Positions 45,287 through 57,880 of a stretch of DNA of 64,000 bases are shown in pieces. The notes below the pieces were generated by a model, which saw only the letters and a program-made list of their open reading frames with translations, was not told the DNA's origin and did not search any database. Each line of letters opens with the position of its first letter. Position 1 is the stretch's first letter. The stretch spans positions 18,821,431 to 18,885,430 of the forward strand of contig CM053146.1 of assembly GCA_028571685.1 (NCBI GenBank), in the 5' to 3' direction. The position numbers and the translations under genes were made by a program. The stretch comes from Heterohyrax brucei. Taxonomy: Eukaryota > Chordata > Mammalia > Hyracoidea > Procaviidae.

Positions 45287-45437
45287 CATGCTAGATTATG
45301 ATACAGAGAACCTGAACTCTGAAGAAATTTATAGTTCTCTGCGTGGAGTTACGGAAGCCATTGAAAAATTTAGTTTTCGAAGCCAGGAAGATCTGAATGA
45401 GCCAATTAAACGGGATGGAAAAAAGGACTGTGATATT
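45287..45437 (+). CDS. CLASP2: CLASP2 exon: linker before the C-terminal domain
   Basis: A 151-nt exon between a T-rich tract ending tttag and gtaagt. One base completes Ser, then MLDYDTENLNSEEIYSSLRG, VTEAIEKFSFRSQEDLNEPI, KRDGKKDCDI, 50 codons. MLDYDTEN...IYSSLRGVTEAI is highly conserved in both CLASPs. The internal ATG at 45288 is simply the second codon, not a start. FSFRSQEDLNEP includes Ser sites in an acidic context. Confidence 0.97.
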
Positions 45438-47256
45438 GTAAGTATTCTGAGGCAAATAGAGTACTGGGTATCAATTAAATGATAGTTATAGATTCTTTTG
45501 AACACTGGCCACTGTGATCACTGATTACTGAACTTCATCATTATTTTTATACTGTAGTTAGAATAATACTATTTGAAGAGGTATAAGGCAATTTTATAAA
45601 ATTTTGAAAGCATGGCCTTGGGTTATCTGTGTAAAGAGTGTTAAATACTGTTTTATCAGGTTTTTTTTAGTTTTTTTTTATGATGTGAAACAAATGGTAA
45701 GCCTGACCAGATACCACTGTGATTCTCTGGGAGCTCCAATCTAGTGGGAGAGATAAGCAAACCAACACACATTTGTGGGTAATGGACATGGTTGTGTTCA
45801 GATGGCAGTAGATAGGCAGGTCTGTTGGTACCCAGGAGACCTGCCAGATACATGCAAGTCTCAGGAGGAATCTTCAGAAAAGATGACTCTACTTCTGAAC
45901 TGAAGGGGCTTTCACAGCGTGAGAGTTGCTACGCAGTGTGTTGACGTTGCCTTCGGACACTGGAGAATCTCGGAAGACTTTTTAAGCAGGAAAGTGGCAT
46001 CACCACATTTACACTTCTAGAAAAATTACTGTGACTATGGGATGGAGGATGATTCTGGAAAAAGTGGAATAGGGTAGAGCATGAGCAAAATAGGAGAGTG
46101 AAAAGTATCTGCCCAGTGGTGTTGGGTCATATTTGTTGGTATGATTCAGTGAGATGGTATCATAGGAGAAAAACATACATGCTGACTCCTTGGGAGCATA
46201 ATAAATTCAATTTTGAATATATATGAATTACAGAACCCATGGAATATCCAAGCAGTTACATCCATTAGATCTGGAGTTTGAGCCAGCAGTTTGGGTTGGA
46301 GAGACATTTTGAGAGGCATCAGCTAGCTTCCTGGTAGTAACTGAAGAAGGGTGAGTCAGACCAGCCAGGTAAAGGGTAAGGACAGAATCCTGAGGAATAC
46401 CAACACTAAGGGAAAGACGGAGGAAAAGGAAAAGGGGAAAAAAAGCCAGAAATGATAGAAGAGAACCAAGACAGTATGGTGTCATAGAAGTTACAGGGAA
46501 GTTAGAGGGAAGTAGTGTTGCTGGAAAGACATCCTGGCCAAAGGGGCCATGCTGCAGTGGTAAAGCAAGTGAGGTAGAGAGTCTAAAGGGCTCCGTTGGT
46601 ATTTTTTATTGCCGACATTGAATATTCTATACCTAAAATGCACTTTTTTTTTTTTTTTCCAATGCTTTGGTGGAAAGACAAGCCCTTTGAGAGCGAGTCC
46701 AGTGTTGAGAATTCCGCATTTTTCTTCTTAAATAGACTTCACACCTAGAAACTACCTGTCAACAATTGGATTTTGAGACTAGTTTCGTGGAAAGTAGAAA
46801 GTGGAATATAGGTTACTACAGCTTAAAGATGGCTTGAGTGAGAAACTGAGGGATGATGAATGGTTGTTCAGGGGACATCTCAAATAAGAGAGGCATGGAC
46901 CTGTTCCAGCACCAGTGGGAGTCAGTTGAGAGAAAACACTGCAGACACAGCAGAAGGGATAAAGGGCACAAGTCTTTACACATGATGGGGAGGAGATGAG
47001 GTTTTGGCACAGATGGAGTGATTGGCCTTACCCAGGCAGGTTGAGGAAGTTTCACTGACAGCTGTGGTTTTTTTTTTTGGGCAATGGAAAAAGAGGCCAT
47101 TGTGCTTGAAGACTGGGGCTTGCTTATGGTGGGGAGAGAAGGAATGGTTACAGAAGCCTCTGTGGAATACAGGGGGAATTGACTAGGGAAGCAGAGGTGC
47201 TGCCAGGAAGGATGGTGATCCCATGCAAGTGGAAACATGGGTGGGTGTTTTTGCCA
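45438..47256. other. CLASP2 intron, unassigned
   Basis: No exon seen. A T run lies at 46646-46659. Minus-strand open frames up to 178 codons (46816-47352) read through A/G-rich + strand sequence and have no recognisable domain. Confidence 0.5.
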
Positions 47257-47760
47257 ATTATGCATGTGATACATGCCCAACACATGATATTTAGAGAATA
47301 TAAAAAAAGAAAATAATTCATTCCACTTACAGTCTGTAGAGATAATTAGCATCTTTAGTATATATTTTTCTATTATTTATACACTTACGTGTGTGAAGCC
47401 CTGTTAGTTAAGGCTGGCGGTTCAGGGCCACCACCTGCTCCTTGGAAACTATGGGACACTTGTACTCTGCCCTGTAAGGTCACTGTGAGTCAGAATCAAC
47501 TCAACAGCAAGGGTGTACACATATATATGTTTAGGGGTGTGTGTTTTTTCATAATAGTGATAACATATGCATCTTCTTTAGCATAAGATGTAGATGTTTT
47601 CCCTTGTCGGTATAGTCCATGATTTTTTTCTTTTTTTTTATGTCTGTGATAATTATCAGATGGATGTGCCATAATAATGTGCCTAGTGTCCTATTTTGTG
47701 TAACCTTTAGATGGTTTCAAATTTTTTATTTTATAAAAGCTTGCAGAAAATTGAAAGACA
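47257..47760 (-). mobile_element. L1-like fragment split by an AfroSINE
   Basis: The stretches 47257-47392 and 47530-47760 recall old antisense L1/HAL1 sequence ('gatggatgtgccataataat', 'tttagatggtttcaaatttt'). Between them lies a plus-strand AfroSINE (47396-47518). Identity of the L1-like part is tentative. Confidence 0.4.
47396..47518 (+). repeat. AfroSINE fragment, plus strand
   Basis: 'gaagccctgttagttaaggc' to 'actcaacagcaagggtgtac' with a deletion in the head. Matches the body 'ctccttggaaactatgggac'. Confidence 0.82.
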
Positions 47761-49198
47761 TGAAGTTTGATAGGGAGAAAGCCATGGGAAGAAAGCAAGA
47801 GAAACCTTAGTGTTACCATGAGACAGGCAGAATGAAGGAAGGGCGTGTGAGAGCAGCTACTAGATACAAGGCTGCCATGAGGCAGTGGTCCATGGAAGTG
47901 GGGTATCTGCAGGGGATGGGCCTGCCAGAGGATGTAGCCCTGAAAGGGGGGACACACCAGGTGGAAGTGAAAAATGGAGAACACAGAGTAAATTCAAATT
48001 TGACGTCTCAGCCGCTGATTACCGAACTTTTCAGAAAGAGGCCAAGACCAAAGTAAAATGCATTAAATATGACAGACTTTGGAGCCTAGTATATCTCATT
48101 ATAAGATGGAAGAACAGACTCGGGCTAATACAGCCAATAAAGATGAGTGTGGGGTCTAGTAAGAAGATGGTTCACAAGAGTAGAAATCTGGATGTTTGAC
48201 ATGTAGGAAAAAAGCCATGCTTATGAAGAGCTACAGATATGGTCAAAATATATTCAAGTTCCATTTTACTTCTAAATTGTTCTGCTTTGTTTTAAATGGA
48301 AATTATATTTAATGCTAGGGAGGCGTGGAGGAATTAGTATAATCTCGATGACGGGAAACTGACAGAACTGTTTTGGAAATTAGTAAGACGGCATTTTGGC
48401 GCAAATGATTATATGAGTTTTATATCTTCCACTTAATATTCTAATTTCTGGTAGTCTGCCTGCTAATTCAGTGAAAAGAAAAAATGACATAGTGTAGAAA
48501 TAGTGGTGTGATTAAACATCGTGTTTACAAAACGGAAGTGCTTCTGCTGTGAGGAAGCCATATGTAAGAAAGCATATACACTGACTCCCACTGTATATGA
48601 TCTGGATGCATACAAAGTTTTGAGGTATTATGCAAAGTAAAAAAGTAAGATTTTCTTGTTGATATTAAAGGTGATTAGAATTAGAGTCATTTGGCTTTGT
48701 TTTTGAATGTCTGAAGCTTTTTTAAACCATTTTTATAAATGATTTTTCCCATTATAATCATAATGTTTTACTTGTAAGAGACAGTTGCAAAAAGAAAAAA
48801 AATTGAAATCACCGTTGAATTATCTCCCACCCAAAGAAAACCCATTAAGATTTTGTACTTTTTCAGTCTTCTTTCATTCATTTTTATGTATATCTTCTGT
48901 GTTCTTTTTACCTCTTAATTAAACTAATACAGTAACTTTGGGGAGAATGTTAAGAGCATTATGTATGAGCATGAAATGACAAAGGCATTTGTATTTTGTC
49001 AGCAGCCAAGTAAAAATTTTGACACGGGCATCACCATTGTGGCCTGGCTGCCTGTCTGTGATTAGAGTGATGACAATCTTGCTCTGTCCCCAGCACTGTC
49101 CCCAGCAGTCAGCCGTCCCACACTTGTTCTCTAACAGTGCTGCCCTTCAAAGGGAGTCAGACAGGCAGGTGCTCCTTTAAAAAGAGGACCCCAGGAGC
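47761..49198. other. CLASP2 intron, unassigned
   Basis: No exon or named repeat. Two overlapping plus-strand frames at 47832-48199 are G/A-rich readings without family signature. Confidence 0.5.
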
Positions 49199-49368
49199 CA
49201 AAACCAAAACCAACCCTGTTGCCATCAAGTCAATTCCAACTCACAGTGACCTTATAGGATAGAGTAGAACTACCCTATAGAGTTTCTAAGGAGCAGCTGG
49301 TGTATTTGATGTGCACACTGTTGGGTTACAGCCAAACTCTTTTAACACTATGCCACCAGGATTTCCCT
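49199..49368 (-). repeat. AfroSINE copy, minus strand
   Basis: 'aaccctgttgccatcaagtc', 'tatagagtttctaaggagca' and 'ctatgccaccaggatttcc' in order. Full length, moderately diverged. Confidence 0.88.
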
Positions 49369-50140
49369 TGGGGCTCAAAACCAGGACAGTCAGAGGACCA
49401 GGGATTTAATTTTTGGAAGTCATGATTCAGAAAATACTGAAGACTTGCACGTAGGTATTTGAAGTATGTGCTTCAAATTCAGAGGAAAATAGATTTTTAA
49501 ACCATCATAAAAAATGAGTCACGAGTATTTAAAGGAGGGTGATCTGCCTAAGAGAGTCTCAGTTCTTGGTGATCACTGAACATTGTCTGGCTCACCACTG
49601 GTGGGAATGTATAAAAGGAATTCATGGACTATAAAGCCGCTTTAGATTTTGTGAGGGCAGTTTGAGGAACTTTATTCCTTGGTGTTCTGTCAGTGCATCA
49701 TAGAGAAAGTGCTTACTGTCTGTGATAACACTGATAGGCTTCATGTTGGCACTGAGGATGAGGTACATGGAGAACACAGCCTTCGCTTTTAGCGGCCACT
49801 GTAGAATTCGATCCACACCTTTGAAGAAGACGTGATGAGTTCAGTGTTCCCTCAGAAGGAAGAATGAGTAAAATTAACCACCAAATTTCAACAAAGATTA
49901 ATACCCTTAAAACTGATTGCATGTTTGAAGTTACTGAAGAGATGAAGATGTAGGCATGTTCAGCTTTATTTGTAATAGTTTATGAATTAGATATTTACAA
50001 ATTGAAGTACCAGTAACTGTCCTTTTGTCTGTAGCCGTATTTCAGGTGTGAAATTTCTGACACTCCTGATGTTCCCAAAAATTAAGAGGAAAGGTTTTTC
50101 AAAAGTCCTGAAGCAGGACTGACCATTTACTCCATTCTAG
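49369..50140. other. CLASP2 intron, unassigned
   Basis: A minus-strand open stretch at 49622-49816 (GVDRILQWPLKAKAVFSMYL and onward) looks somewhat protein-like but I do not recognise a parent gene; a decayed processed copy is possible. No CLASP2 exon here. Confidence 0.4.
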
Positions 50141-50384
50141 GTATCACGTGAGGGAGGAGTTGCCTCCCCTGCCACGGAGGGACGAGGAGGCAGTGACATG
50201 GTGGAGGGCAGCCGGACAGCACTGGACAACAAGACCTCCCTCCTTAACACCCAGCCTCCGAGAGCCTTCCCCGGACCTCGAGTGCGAGAGTACAATCCCT
50301 ACCCCTACTCAGACACCATCAATGCCTATGACAAGACAGCCTTGAAGGAGGCCGTGTTTGATGACGACATGGACCAACTGCGAG
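50141..50384 (+). CDS. CLASP2: CLASP2 exon: variable linker
   Basis: A 244-nt exon between ttctag and gtggtt. It reads VSREGGVASPATEGRGGSDM, VEGSRTALDNKTSLLNTQPP, RAFPGPRVREYNPYPYSDTI, NAYDKTALKEAVFDDDMDQL, R plus one base. This is the disordered linker leading to the C-terminal CLIP-interacting domain; YNPYPYSD and KTALKEAVFDDDMDQL are the conserved blocks. The first third differs at several positions from human CLASP2 as I recall it, as expected for a linker. The donor gtggtt is weak, and joined to the next exon it gives R-V-PIDHSDL, one residue shorter than the R-D-V I remember. Confidence 0.95.
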
Positions 50385-53215
50385 GTGGTTGGTCTTTCTC
50401 TACTAGTCTCCATCTGGAAGTCACTGTTCTAGTTAGGCATTTGTTCAGCGCCTACTTGTTCATTTCCAGCTGTTTACTAGGCATGGAGTCTACCACATGA
50501 ACAAGAACATAAGTCTGATGAGGGAGGCAGTCGCAAAATAATCACGCAAGCCTTGTAAACTTTGTGCCTGCGGCATCTGTGCAGTGGGGCAAGGCTAAGT
50601 GTGCAGGGTCCAGGAGGGCTTCCCGGAATATCCAGAACTGGACATGGATCAGAAGAGGAGGTGAGGAAGTAGGTGTCAGCAGTAGGTGGTGAAGGCACGA
50701 GCAGTGTCAGCACAGAGCTCTTTGTAAAGCTCTTTGTAAAGCCCTCTGGCCTACGCTTGCCCACTTTCTAGAGCTATGGAAGAAAGGCCCTGAGGCACTA
50801 CTGTAAGGTTCTCCTCTTCCCTCATGCAAGTTGTTGAATCAGGCCTTTCTGTGGCTGCTTTATGTTGATTTCTACACTGTTTTCGGGAGAAAGCATCTAA
50901 TACTTATTCAGCACTTTCATTACCATGTGCAGAATTGTGTTACATAGACAGTAAAACCTGCAAAAGCAGAACCTGGGTGAGACAGAAGCCTATCAGAGAA
51001 GGGAAACTCAAATATTTTTTCCACTAATAGGCAGCTATAGAAAAGTGTAACACTGCACTCTGTCAATGGCAGGAAACTAACGAGACCCAGGAAAATAAGG
51101 CAGTCCTTTCAAGTTCTAGCTCTCACAGGTTCACTGTATAACCTAATAGAGATAGAGGGAATCATCCTCATTTTAGAAATTGAGAAATAGTTTCAGAAAG
51201 ATTAAGTTACTTGCCCAAATAGACGTAGCTGGTATGGGACAGAGCCATAACTATTGTGTGTTTTTTCTGACTCCCGTGTTAAAATCAGTGTTCATTATTG
51301 AGCAACAAATGAGTATATATGCATTGGTATGGTGGTGTTTTCATATAGAACTTTCTTCTTTTTTTTTAAACTTTTTTTTTTAAACCTCACTGTTACAGTG
51401 TTTTAGTTTATTTCAACCTGATAGTGAGTTTTTAAAATGACATTTATCTGTCGTATTTCCAAGGCTGCTGGGATGTTTTTGTTTTTCAATTTTGAATGAA
51501 AAATTAAATTAGAATCCAAATAATTAGCATTCACTCAGTGCCTGCTGTGTATCACAAAGTATGTGGGTTCCTAAGGATAAGGGAGGTAAATGAAACAGCC
51601 CCTTGGCTCCAAGAGCTTATGCCTTTTCCAAGAAGCAGACTCATGGACAGCACTCCTCTTGAGGGAAGGGCTAAGACATAGTTGGAGGAGCACAGAGAGA
51701 ATAATGCTCAGCTCTTTGTCAGGGGTCACATAGTCTGGGCATCCTGAAATGGAAGAGTAGTCAGAGAACAGAAGCGGTTTCAGGGGTCCTAGCCATTGTA
51801 TGTCTGGTATCTTTTCACTGGAATGTGATTTCTTTACCACTAGCCTGTAGTGTGTGTTGTGACTGATTTTGACATGTTTATTACAGCTTTCTGATAAAAG
51901 TGGACTGTTCCTTTTCATAGGTCATAGAATTGGTGTGTGGTTTGTTTTATCACTTGTGGGCCTTAATTAATGTAGAATAGAGATTAGAATGTAAGTTATT
52001 ATTTATCATCCAACAACTGTACTAAAAGGCCTAAAGAAGGAGGTAGAATGAAAGGGGACAGGGAATGGGTGGAGTTCCTTAATATTTCAGACATACTGTA
52101 TGCTTGCTGCCTGTTACAGAAGCTAAAGAAATATGCAAACACAAAGTAGTTCCTAATAAATACCTTTGATTTATGAGGATTCTTTTTGTTCTATTCAAAA
52201 TGAATATTCAAATCCAAGATCCCTTAAAAAATATGGAAAGAGAAAGGCTATACCTTTTTGCCACATAAACCATGGTTTACACTTACACTCAGTGATCTTG
52301 GACAAGTTTGTAGTAATCTGTAGTTGGAAAATGAAATAAATGTGTGCTGCACCCTTAGGCCAGTGATAGCTGTATTGCTGGGGCTCAGGGAATGAGTGCC
52401 ATCCATTAAGAATGAGGTTGTTCCCAAGTCTCACCTTTCTCTGGGCCCTTTCAGAAGTGGGCTGTGTTGTGACGCTGATACTCCTGAAGCAGGTGCATGA
52501 AAAAGTTCTCTCAGTGTTGATTTATATGGCACCCCAGGATTGTTTCCTTTTGTATCTGAAAGGCAGTATGATTTTTTTCAGGCATACCTAAAGTATTTCT
52601 TCTGCTTCATTAGAATTCAAGGTTCAGTTTTACTTCTGGGGCAGTCGTATATATATTTATTTAGTCAAGACACCTTGATTGGTTTATTTATTTGAGCACT
52701 GTACTGGTTCCTAAGCTCTGGACATAAGAAAATGCATGGACATTAATCAGTCAGTGGTGATGATGAGGACTATGAGGAACAGGTACTAGAGCGAGGTTAC
52801 GTACTTTTGAAAGGCTGTTCCAGTAGTTCAGGCCTGACTTAAGTAAGTCTGTAGCAGTAGGGAGAAAAGTTGCAAAGAGAAGTCCAAGGGGGAATCTTGG
52901 AGAAGATCAGCGTTTTCCCCTCTTTGTCTGAAATAAAAGAGAGAGATGGTAAGGAAGGTGAAGACACTGCATATTTATGTATAACATCTGGTATCGCACT
53001 TCTGTTCCACAGTTAATATGGTGAGGTGATCAGCCAAGCGTGGAAAGAGTAGGACCTGGCCACTAAGCAGGGTAAAGGGCATGGTGAGAATGGTCAAGGA
53101 AAGGGTGCCTCTTGGGGGTTGTATAGATCAGTGAGAAGATGCCAGATATCATGGAGGAACCACCTGCATGGAGCTTTTCCTTAGGAACTAACTTCTGTCT
53201 TGTTGGTCTTCCAAG
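50385..53215. other. CLASP2 intron
   Basis: Mostly unassigned. A MIR-like fragment (minus strand, 'agaaattgagaaatagtttc' then 'ttaagttacttgcccaaata') lies about 51125-51290. A possible 3-nt exon context, agag|ATG|gtaagg, lies at 52946-52948 and is discussed under findings. Confidence 0.55.
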
Positions 53216-53406
53216 TACCCATTGACCATTCTGACCTGGTGGCGGACCTTCTGAAAGAGTTGTCTAACCACAACGAGCGGGTGGAGGAGCGGAAAGGAGC
53301 GCTGCTGGAGCTGCTCAAGATCACCCGGGAAGACAACCTGGGGGTCTGGGAGGAGCACTTCAAAACCATCCTGCTCCTGCTGCTGGAGACCCTTGGAGAC
53401 AAAGAT
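53216..53406 (+). CDS. CLASP2: CLASP2 exon: start of C-terminal domain
   Basis: A 191-nt exon between tccaag and gtgagg. Two bases complete Val, then PIDHSDLVADLLKELSNHNE, RVEERKGALLELLKITREDN, LGVWEEHFKTILLLLLETLG, DKD, 63 codons ending on a codon. It begins the conserved C-terminal TOG-like (CLIP-interacting) domain that binds CLIP-170/115, LL5-beta and CENP-E in the family. The codons are GC-richer than the intron around them. The following exon, expected to start with residues resembling HSIRAL, is beyond the window. Last CLASP2 exon visible. Confidence 0.97.
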
Positions 53407-54384
53407 GTGAGGAACTTTCTTTGTGCTTAGATTTCTCTTTTCCATGCAGTGGACCTGTGACATCCGTTTATCATGAGCTTGACTAAAGGTCCACTTCTTG
53501 CACTGTGCTTAGCATTTACATCAGAATGTTTGTTCATTTTACAGATATTTTATGAGCACCTATTAGAGTGATGCTTTTGATCAGACAGAGACGTCATCCA
53601 CCCTTATGTGCAAGTTCTACATGCAGCTGGATTTGGGGAGGGACATTCTGCTTTAACATGTATTAATTTTACATGTTATATATGTTTATTTAGTCCAAAC
53701 ATGTTGATTGGTTTATTTATTTGAGAACTGGGCTTGCCTCTAGTTACTTAGTTAAATGCAGAATTTATTACAACTTTGTTGGCATAGAAGGAATTTTTTT
53801 TCCTTGTGAGTTTTATTTTTGTTTCACGTGTGACTGAGAAAGAGAGGTTCATTTTTAAAAGATATTAAATACTGTGTTCCATGGAATTCCATCTTTGTTC
53901 AGAACCTTAGTATGTTTTGTTATCAGTCAAGTGACAGCTTCCAGAAGCCTGATTCTTTATTATTATTTTAAAATTCAAGATGCCTCTTCACCTTGTTGAC
54001 ATTTGAGTGACACACTTGGCATTCATCACATGCCTAGTCTATGATCTCTGTATAGGGCGCATAGTCAGCACCTAGGAAATCTCTCTAAAGGAGGGAGTAA
54101 TCTAGTCAGAGTTCTGTAGAATTTGCCCATTATTTTCAAGACAGGAATGAACTTGGGAAGAAAACTCTAGAAATGCAAATCTGCCTCTCTATACAGGCAT
54201 ATTATGTAGGCCGCAGAGACAAAAATACAGCAACTCTAGGGAGAAGCTAGAGGGTTGGAACTCGGAGGATTTCTAGGAAGTTAAGCAGTGTGTAGTAAAA
54301 GGTCCAATACCCAGGGTAACATTAATGGTGACTTGAATGGAAGACAGATGAGGGACAGCTGGTGAACATAATGATGTCTCACAC
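53407..54384. other. CLASP2 intron, no feature seen
   Basis: About 1 kb of unassigned intron before a long block of nested retroelements that fills the rest of the window. Confidence 0.55.
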
Positions 54385-57300
54385 TATTTTTGTGATTTTA
54401 GTTAGGTATAAGTGAACACAAAAGAATAGTGATAAAGTGCCTGCATTAACTTAAAGTACTGGCACAGCATACTGAAAGAGTCATATACCATGACCAAGTA
54501 GGATTGTTTTCCAGGAGTGCAGTAATGATTCAACATTAGAAAAGTAACCAACATCAGTAGAACAAAAGAAAAGTACCACATGATCATCTCTATGGATGCA
54601 GAAAAAGTATTGGATAAAATCCTGCATCCTCCTTGATGAAAACCTTTAAGGAGACTGGAGTAGAAGGAAAGCGCCTCAGTAAAATTCAGGATATACATGA
54701 AAAGGCAACATTATACTTAATGGAGAAAGACTGAGAGCTTTCCCCTTGAAATTGGAATGAGACATGGGGGCCCACTGTCACCATGTCTGTTCAGTATTGT
54801 ATTGGAAGTTATAGCCAGAATTTTTTTTATTAGGAAGGGGAAATAAATCACCAACTTCATATAGAAAAGGGAAGAAGCCCTGAGTCGAAGAAGAAAAAAG
54901 TGGAAGACCTCACATACCTGACTTTAGAACCTGTTACACCACCACAGTAGTCCTAACAGCCTGATACTGGTACAACAGATTCATAGACCAGTGGAACAGA
55001 ATTAAGAATGCAGGCATAAAATCATCCCACCTGTAAGCAGTTAATATTTGACAAATGCCCAGTGTCTGTTAAATGGGGGGAAAGATCATCTCCCTAACCA
55101 ATGGTGTTGGTATAACTGGTATACACTGGGAGAGAAAAATAGATAACTAGGAACTCCTATAAATCAACCACCTGTGCTCATAGAAAGACTTCACCAAAAT
55201 AGTAGAAAGATAGCCTACAGACTTGGAAAAAAATGGAGGCTATGACAGATCCAATTGGCATCTGATCTCTAAAATCTTGTCTCTAAAATCTGCAAGATAC
55301 GCAAAACCTCAATAACAGAAGGACAAACAGTCCAATTTAAAAAGGGGCAGAGGACATGAACAGGCACTTCACCAAAGATGACATTCAGATGGCTAACAAG
55401 TACATGTGGAGATGATCATAATAATTACCTGTTAGAGAAATCCAAATCAAAACTAGAATGAGATACTGTCTCACCCTAGCAAGGCTGGCATTAATCCAAA
55501 AACCACAAAATAATAAGTGTTGGAGAAGCTGTGGAAAAAATGGAACACTTACCCACTGCTGGTGGGAATGTAAAATGGCACGATCACTTTGGAAATAGAT
55601 TTGGCATGTTATTGAAAAGCTAGAAATAGAAATAACATATCACCTGGTAATCCCACTTTTTGGGAAATAGTGCAATAAGAACTGTCACACAAATAGATAC
55701 ATGCACACCAGTGTTCATCGCAGCAGTGTCTACAATAGCAAAAAGGTGGAATCTGTCTGGATGCCCAACAACAGACGAGTAGATAAATTATGGTATTGTT
55801 CACACAATGGAAGTACGCAATGGGAAAGAATAGCAATTTGTAAAACATACAAGGACTGCCAGTTAAGTTCACAAAGTCATCCTAGAAAAAGTGCTACGTA
55901 CCTCATTGCTGAATATCACTGTGGTCACATTAGAAGCACTCCCCTTGGGAAGCTGTGCACCTGCATCAGCGCTTAATTCACCCTTCTGGAATGCCCATCA
56001 AAGCTGTCATCATATTACCCTTGATGTCCTGAATGTCATCAGAATTTCTTTCTTTCAATATTTTCTTCATCTTTGGGTAAAGAAAAAAGACGTTGGGAGC
56101 CAGATCAGGTGAGTAGGGAGGGCGTCCCAATACAGTTATTTGTTTACTGGCTGAAAACTCTCTCAGACAGCTGTACATTTTAGTTCACAAACTTGCCACC
56201 ATGCACAGTAGCCATTCCAGAATGAGTTGCAAAACTGCTATGAAGGGTGGACTAGGCATTGGTATGCAGCTTCCCAGGGGGAGTGCTTTGAAGATGATTG
56301 TAGTGATATTCAACAGTGAAATATGTAACACTCAGAACAATTAGATTCATAGATTTAATTATCAGACCTCATAACATGGAGGAATCTGGAAGGCATTATG
56401 CTGAGTGAAATTAGTCATTTGCAAAAGGACAAGTATTACAGGAGACCACTTTTATAAGGACTCCAGAAGAAAACATGTTTATGATTAGAAGAGTAGAGAG
56501 GGTAGGAGAGAGACACTCAGTAATTAGATAGTAGACAAGAATTATTTTAGGTGAAGAGAGGGGCAGCACACAAATAGAGATGTCAGCACAACTGAACTAA
56601 ACCAATAGCTAAGAAGTTTCATAAATATAGCCAAACACTTAAAGGGACGTAGTGGCAGGGGCCTAGAGACCTGGTTTCAGGGGACATCTAGGTCAGTTGG
56701 CATTACTGAGTTTATTGAGAAAATATTCTCCATTCCACCTTGGTGAGTGGTGTCTGGGGATTTAAAAGCTAGCAAGCGATCATCTAAGGAGCATTGACTG
56801 GTCTCAGCACACCTGGAGCAAAGAAGAAGGAAGAGCATCAAAGACATAAGAACGTAGGAGCCCACAAAATGCAGAGACTACATCAGTGTGAGACTGGAAA
56901 AATTTGATGGTACCTAGCTACCAATGACTACTTTTACAAGGAACTCAACAAAGAATCCCAGATGGAGTGAGAGAAATGTGAGGTACAAAACTCAGAATGC
57001 TGGTAAAAAGACCAGACCTGATGGTCTGACAGTCTGGAGGGTCCCCAGAAGACATGACCCCCAGACTGTCTTTTAGCCCAGAACTAAAACCTAAATTTTA
57101 GAAGCCAGCTCCTAAGACAGTGAAATGGTATATGAGACATAAAATGATAACTGTCTAAAATTGTGCTTCTTGGCTTAACTAGGTATATGACACTAACTGA
57201 GCAGCTCCTTTCTGGAGGCCAGATAAGAGGACAGAGTGGGGCAGGAGATGGTTAAATAGGTAAGAGAAATGTTGGGCAGAAGAGAGTAGTGTGCTTTCAC

Positions 57301-57395
57301 AGTGAGAGGAGAGCAGCTAGGGGCATGTAACAGAGTGTTACATTTTTGTTTAAGAAACTGACTCAAAATTGTAAACTTTACTTAAAAAAATAAGT
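54385..57395 (+). mobile_element. L1 ORF2 to 3' UTR, plus strand, rearranged
   Basis: 54480-54830 encodes decayed reverse transcriptase (frames with DQVGLFPGVQ and, in DNA, 'gggggcccactgtcaccatg' for the GCPLSP block). A deletion near 54835-54870 jumps to the later KKSGRPHIPDF-like part; the 3' coding end runs to about 56640, and 56640-57395 is a 3' UTR of the elephant L1 type ('gtggcaggggcctagagacc', 'tggtgagtggtgtctgggga', 'agcacacctggagcaaagaa') closing with A-rich sequence. A mariner derivative interrupts it at about 55854-56335. All frames are broken. Confidence 0.82.
55854..56335 (-). mobile_element. Mariner-type DNA transposon remnant, fold-back form
   Basis: On the minus strand the short frame ending at 55978 reads LGRPPYSPDLAPNVFFLYPK then MKKILKERNSDDIQDIKGNM. 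The PPYSPDLAP...FFLYPK block is the signature downstream of the second catalytic Asp of mariner transposases. The N-terminus and the DNA-binding part are missing and the piece is far too short to act. The sequences at about 55893-55998 and 56198-56332 are inverted copies of the element's 3' end, so the remnant can fold back on itself. It sits within L1 3' sequence. Confidence 0.75.
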
Positions 57396-57399
57396 CCTA

Positions 57400-57880
57400 G
57401 CCAGAGCAGTAAGTGATAGAAATAAAAGATACCCACATTGGAAAAGAAGTAGTGAAATTATCCTTATCGTAGATGACATAATCCTATATAGAGAAAATCA
57501 TGGAGTTTGTTCATAGAGAAATTTAGCAAAGTTGTAGGGTACAGTGTTGATAAACAAAATCAGCTTGGTGTCAGTATACCAGCAATTAGAAATCTGAAAG
57601 GGAAAATAGGGAAAGTTTCATTTAAAATAGCATCAAAGAGAATAAAATAAGAATGCTGAAAGAGACTTAATAAATGGACAGATGTCCCATATTCACATAT
57701 AGGAAGTTTTATGTTGTTAATATCAGTACTAGCCAAACTGATCAATAGGTTGATCACAATTCCACCAAAAATTCCAACAGCCTTCTTTACAGAAATGTAA
57801 AAGCCAGTTCTTAGCTTTATATGGTAGAGGCTTTGAATAGCTAGCATAATGTGAAACAGAGGAATAAACTAGGACTCACA
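57400..57880 (+). mobile_element. L1 ORF2 segment, left part, plus strand
   Basis: Sense L1 after the reverse transcriptase motif: 'tcgtagatgacataatccta' (the catalytic DD of the VDDM-like motif), 'aaaatagcatcaaagagaat', 'gttgatcacaattccaccaa', ending 'aataaactaggactcacact', which corresponds to the NKAGGLTL region of ORF2. The next part of ORF2 (TVIK...HID) is found only at 63813-63896, on the far side of the RTE LINE. Confidence 0.78.

Noticed and set aside
46816..47352. 178-codon minus-strand open frame, longest in the window
   Set aside because: No domain or protein family recognised, Ser/Pro/Leu-rich composition from purine-rich + strand sequence, no splice or promoter context. Probably chance; a protein search would settle it.
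49622..49922. Protein-like minus-strand reading, possible processed pseudogene
   Set aside because: Frame breaks within 70 codons, and I cannot name a parent gene. Left unassigned.
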